Origin: Mercurialis annua
Taxonomy: Eukaryota; Streptophyta; Magnoliopsida; Malpighiales; Euphorbiaceae
Reading direction: 5' to 3'
Assembly (NCBI RefSeq): GCF_937616625.2
Contig: NC_065570.1
Span: 9,868,001 to 9,932,000, forward strand
Length of the DNA stretch: 64,000 nucleotides
Both the position numbers and the translations under genes were made by a program. Positions 60,042-64,000 of the stretch are shown one piece after another. Every line of letters begins with the position of its first letter. Position 1 is the first letter of the stretch. The notes beneath the pieces were generated by a model, which saw only the letters and a list, made by a program, of their open reading frames with translations, had not been told where the DNA came from and ran no database searches.

Positions 60042-60444
60042 GAGCAAATTACTATCATAACCCTCATATTTGACACAATTTGGAGTTTAGTCCCTCTTAT
60101 TTACAAATTGAACTATATAGCCCCTTACTTTTGTTTTTGTCAACTATTTAGTCCTTCCGTCCATTTTGGATGTTAGTCAATGAAGTCAAAGAAACTATAT
60201 GGTCCCCCGCTTTTATCTTTCTTAACGATTTTACACTTTTATTTTTGTCAACAATTTCGTCCTTCAGTTTTGATAATTAATTTACCTATAAGTCTTTTGA
60301 CTTCGTTGACTAACACTAAAATTGGATGGAGGGACTAATATATTGACAGAAGCAAAAGTGAGGGGTTATATGGTTTAGTTTTTAAATAAAAGGGACTAAA
60401 GTATGAATTATATCAAATGTAAAGGACTTTATAGTAATTTACTC
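60042..60444. mobile_element. MULE-type MITE upstream of the second aldo-keto reductase
   Basis: 403 bp, GAGCAAATTACTAT on the left mirrored by ATAGTAATTTACTC on the right. The perfect 9-bp duplication is TTTTGTTTA (60033-60041 and 60445-60453). The arms repeat GGGACTAA / TTAGTCCCTC motifs. It ends about 250 bp before the start codon of the gene. Confidence 0.85.
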
Positions 60445-60692
60445 TTTTGTTTAAAACCACGAGCTAAATTTATTTGTTTTTGCCAAGTTGTAGCAAGTTT
60501 AGATCAGTTCTCAATAATTTTTTTTTCTTTTCTTTAATATATTTAATAAGAAACAACGCTCTATCTGGTTGGTTTGTGAAACCTCCAACAGATTCTCTAA
60601 TCTCCCGCTGATTTTCATTTGACAAATACAAATACGGCTCTCGCTTGTTGTTCTATATCTGATATATCTCGTACATTACATTCAGAGTCAAA

Positions 60693-63488
60693 ATGGCAAC
60701 GGAGATGCCATTCTTTCAGCTGAATACTGGAGCTAAGATTCCTTCCGTAGGCCTCGGCACCTGGCAAGCTCAGCCTGGACTCGTCGGTGCCGCCGTAGAA
60801 GCTGCCATCAAGGTTTTCTTTTTTGCTTTGCCTTGTTCATCATTCATTGGATTGTTCAATTAATTAAAAACTTTTTGGTTTGGTTTATCATTATTTTTGT
60901 TATGGCAGATTGGTTATCGCCATATTGATTGCGCTCGAATTTATAAAAATGAGGATGAGGTAAATTATTTAATTACTGATTTCTCATTTATTAATTATTA
61001 CCAAATTTAATGTCTTGCTTGCTGGATAACCGATTTAATTCTGGAATTGGTAGATTGGTTCAGTACTGAAGAAGCTTTTTGAAGATGGAGTGGTCAAGCG
61101 TGAAGAATTGTTCATTACCTCCAAACTTTGGTTAGTTTGTTAGGTTTAATCAGTTTTCTCTTTGTAATTTGCATCTGCTATTCTGTAATGTAGCTCTTAT
61201 TCTGAGTAGGGCTGTCAAAATGGTTCATGTTACCATGACACGACACATAAATTTGACGAATTCGAGTTGAGGCTTAGCAGATTCATGTCGAAAACGTGTT
61301 AACACACGAAATAAATAGGTCGTGTTATGTGTTGACTCGGGAATCTGTCTAACTTGCCTAACCTGTTTACAAATTATATTATTTATAATAATATAGAAAT
61401 GAAATAGTTATAAATTCATAAAATTAAAAATGAAATTATTAAATTAATTGAATATAATTATACTAATATATAAGTGAAATTCATTACCATATTGAAATTT
61501 TATAATATGAGTATTAATTGATAAATTTGAGGTTAAAATTATATTTATATGATTTAAATATTTTTAAATGTTAGGTGTATCGAGTTAGTCATGTAAATGT
61601 ATTAATCGTGTTACCGGTTTATCTTAACATCGTGTCATGTTAGGGTTAAAGATTTTGACACGATTAGTTAAATGGGTAGTGTTTGTATTGTCCCTAATCG
61701 TGTCAACATAGTCGGTCGACACAAAGACGACCCGCCAACCCATTAGAACTCTCAGAAGTTCTGAGAATTTTGACCTTTTTTCCGCATTCAATTTTCTAAA
61801 ACTAAGATAATATTGTCTCAGGTGCTCTAATCACGATCCAGAAGATGTTCCAAAAGCGCTGGAAGGAACATTACGTGACCTGCAGCTTGATTACGTCGAT
61901 TTATATCTTGTACGTATTTCCTGATCAGAAAGTATTCGCCTGCTAACTTTCTTGGTGAATGAATTGAAAATTTTGCTAGACTGTATTTCCCGTAAATTTT
62001 GATTCTGCACTTAAAGCGCTGGTATGCAAATTGCTTATTTGGTATGCCCACTTTGATTATAGAAGTTGATTGTGCTAAATCATTCGATTCGCAGCCCTAA
62101 CATACAACTACCTTATAAATCACTGACTAAAGAATGAGTTGTTATGACGGATTGACGGGTCAATGTCATGTAAGGAGTCAACAACATGAGTCCAGTCTGA
62201 TAGTAAAATCAGTATATGAAGATAGAAGATTGTGAGAATACTAGAATAAAAGATAGAGAAAATGAAAGGAAACTACATATGATTTGTCCATAAGTGTGTT
62301 TATATAGGTGGCGTTGTGACCAATGAGTTACGATACTTATCCATTTTAAAGATAATATATGCTACAGGTTACCATGCTTGAGTTAATATGCCTAACCCAG
62401 ACAAAAAATACTCGTTACAGTATGTTTTTTGCTCAGGCATAGGTATCATTGATCAGGTAGAGGCACCAATGTGATATTAGGTTTGACCCTGTGGACATTT
62501 AGCGATTTTGTCATTGTTTATGGGATGAGTAAGTTATTACGACCTGCATGTGACAATCTATTTAGTTACTAATATCTAATTATAACCTAATGAGATTGCT
62601 CATGTAGATTCATTGGCCAATGAAGATAAAGAAGGGTTCGGTTGATTTGAACCCTGATAACTTTGAGCAACCAGATATTCCTAGTACATGGAGAGCAATG
62701 GAAGCATTGTACAATTCTGGCAAGGCTCGTGCAATTGGTGTGAGTAACTTCTCCACAAAGAAACTGGGAGATTTGCTAGAGGTGGCACGTATTCCTCCTG
62801 CTGTGAATCAGGTGGAATGTCATCCTTCATGGCAGCAGTCCAAGCTGCGTGCATTTTGCCAGTCCAAGGGTGTTCATCTATCTGTGAGTGTGCAAATCTT
62901 CTGATATTTGTTTACAGAGTGCATTAAGTTTGGGGTTTCTAAGTATTCACTTTTTATAAACAAAATTGTTTCAGGGATATTCACCTCTAGGATCTCCTGG
63001 CACCACATGGCTTAAGAGTGAAGTGCTTAAGAACCCAATCCTGAATATGGCTGCAGAGAAGTTAAGTAAATCTCCCGCCCAAGTTGCTCTTCGTTGGGGT
63101 CTGCAAATGGGTCATAGTGTGCTTCCTAAGAGTACAAATGCAGTAAGGATCAAGGATAACTTTGATGTATTCCAATGGTCTATTCCTGAGGACTTGTTTG
63201 CCAAATTTTCTGAAATTGAGCAGGCAAGTAATTTCACCTATAATACTGCTATTGCAATAAATGATTTTGTAACCTGAATTTAATTGTCGTTTCGTAGTTC
63301 TTTCGCTTGGTTTGAAGGGAGAACAAGAGAAGTACTGAATGAGATCTTTTTCATAGCGAAAAATGGTTCTTGACAGATGATTTTGTTTTTAAATTTTGCA
63401 GGAAAGACTGGTAAAGGGGGCTTTCTTTGTCCATGAGAAATGTGGACCATATAAGAGCATTGAAGATCTGTGGGATGGTGAAATCTAA
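60693..63488 (+). CDS. NADPH-dependent aldo-keto reductase (AKR4C type), copy 2
   Basis: Tandem paralog of the gene at 41062 with the same seven-exon plan: 60693-60812, 60909-60959, 61054-61130, 61822-61909, 62608-62883, 62975-63223 and 63402-63488; 315 residues. Exon lengths equal those of copy 1 except exon 5, which is 9 bases longer ([13 protein letters not shown] against [10 protein letters not shown]). Catalytic residues are kept: Asp and Tyr in [13 protein letters not shown], Lys in FITSKLWCSNHDP, His in YLIHWPM. It ends EDLWDGEI. The last intron again starts with GC (CAG|GCAAGT at 63224). A hAT-like insertion lies in intron 3. The proximal promoter resembles copy 1 only from CTCCCGCTGATT onward, and the TATAAAA is replaced by ACAAATACAAATAC. 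Confidence 0.92.
61207..61757. mobile_element. hAT-like insertion in intron 3 of copy 2
   Basis: It starts TAGGGCTGTCAAAATGG, a common plant hAT terminus. The right side carries GACCCGCCAACCCATTAGAA. The flanks ATTCTGAG (61199-61206) and GTTCTGAG (61758-61765) agree at seven of eight bases. Inside are inverted phrases around CGTGTTAACACACG and ACACGATTAG. No coding capacity. Confidence 0.65.
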
Positions 63489-63658
63489 GCCATCATGTGC
63501 ATACAAAAAAGTTGGGAAGAGGTGTGCTTGTTAATTTGATTTCATATCCATTTGCATCAGTAATGCAAACTCCATATAACAATCAGTGTATACTTTTATA
63601 AAGATTGCTCAATTGATTGCTTCTTGATTTTACGGACTTCCTATGTCTTAAACTCTTA

Positions 63659-64000
63659 GGGGCTGTTTGGTTCGTCATAAAAAGGGGGGAATGGGTATGG
63701 GAATGATTCTCATTGTTTATGTTTGTTTTGTCAAATTACACTAGGGAATGGGAATGTGATTACCCCCTCAATGGGAATCACCCATTCCCCACTTACCCCA
63801 TGGGAATGGACTTTTGGGAATGGGAATCAAAATTTTTCAAAATATTTTAATAATAAATAATAAATATATAATTATTAAAAAAACTATTTTTAAATATTTA
63901 TTTTAAAAAATATACTTAAAATAATAAAAAAAACTTTTTTTTAATTTTTATTTTTTTAAAAAAATAATTTTTAATTTTTTTTTAAAAAATAATTTTAATT
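63659..64000. mobile_element. Left part of a Tourist-like (PIF/Harbinger) element
   Basis: GGGGCTGTTTGGTTCG directly after TTA (63656-63658) is the usual start of PIF/Harbinger MITEs. The interior repeats GGGAATGGGAATG and its inverse ATTCCC. The right end lies beyond the window. Confidence 0.75.

Overview
The window is 64 kb of an AT-rich plant nuclear genome, most likely a eudicot. The evidence is spliced genes with GT-AG introns, a wall-associated-kinase-like receptor, a plant-type eIF3g, an AKR4C-type aldo-keto reductase pair, and plant DNA transposon families (hAT, Mutator/MULE, Stowaway, Tourist-like) with their small non-autonomous derivatives. Nothing in it is bacterial or organellar. 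The species cannot be named from the sequence. No CRISPR array and no free-standing tRNA or rRNA gene was seen.

Host genes are few. A small conserved plant protein of unknown role lies at 14.05-14.36 kb (+). A three-exon WAKL20/15-type receptor kinase lies at 26.9-29.4 kb (+). It converges on a two-exon, diverged eIF3g at 29.9-31.5 kb (-). Two tandem seven-exon aldo-keto reductases lie at 41.1-43.6 kb and 60.7-63.5 kb (+), with the same exon plan and the same unusual GC-AG last intron.

Most of the rest is mobile DNA, and for many insertions both ends and the target duplication can be read directly. The first is a complete 4.47-kb hAT element (4263-8732; 8-bp duplication CCTAAGGG) with an apparently intact BED-finger transposase. 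Small hAT elements at 1-410, 3466-3823 and 16577-17158 share its style of ends. A 2.6-kb solo LTR (19350-21961; ACCAT duplication) has TG...CA ends. A 2.2-kb long-TIR MULE (31639-33797) sits about 150 bp upstream of the eIF3g start codon. Foldback and nested elements fill 34.1-36.4 kb, and a tRNA-derived SINE lies at 37.1 kb.

The centrepiece is a roughly 10.5-kb MULE (46889-57394, candidate duplication TATGAGGTA) inserted between the two aldo-keto reductase genes. It carries two convergent genes: a three-exon mudrA transposase with its DDE residues, SWIM finger and zinc knuckle, and on the other strand a 13-exon DUF1985/ULP1-like (C48) cysteine protease gene. This is the layout known for Kaonashi/ULP-carrying plant MULEs. 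The protease gene has three oddities: a one-base frame error at an A9 tract in exon 1, Asn where the catalytic Asp is expected, and an internally duplicated exon block. Boundaries, splice phases and open frames were worked out by hand; family names rest on remembered motifs, not on database searches.
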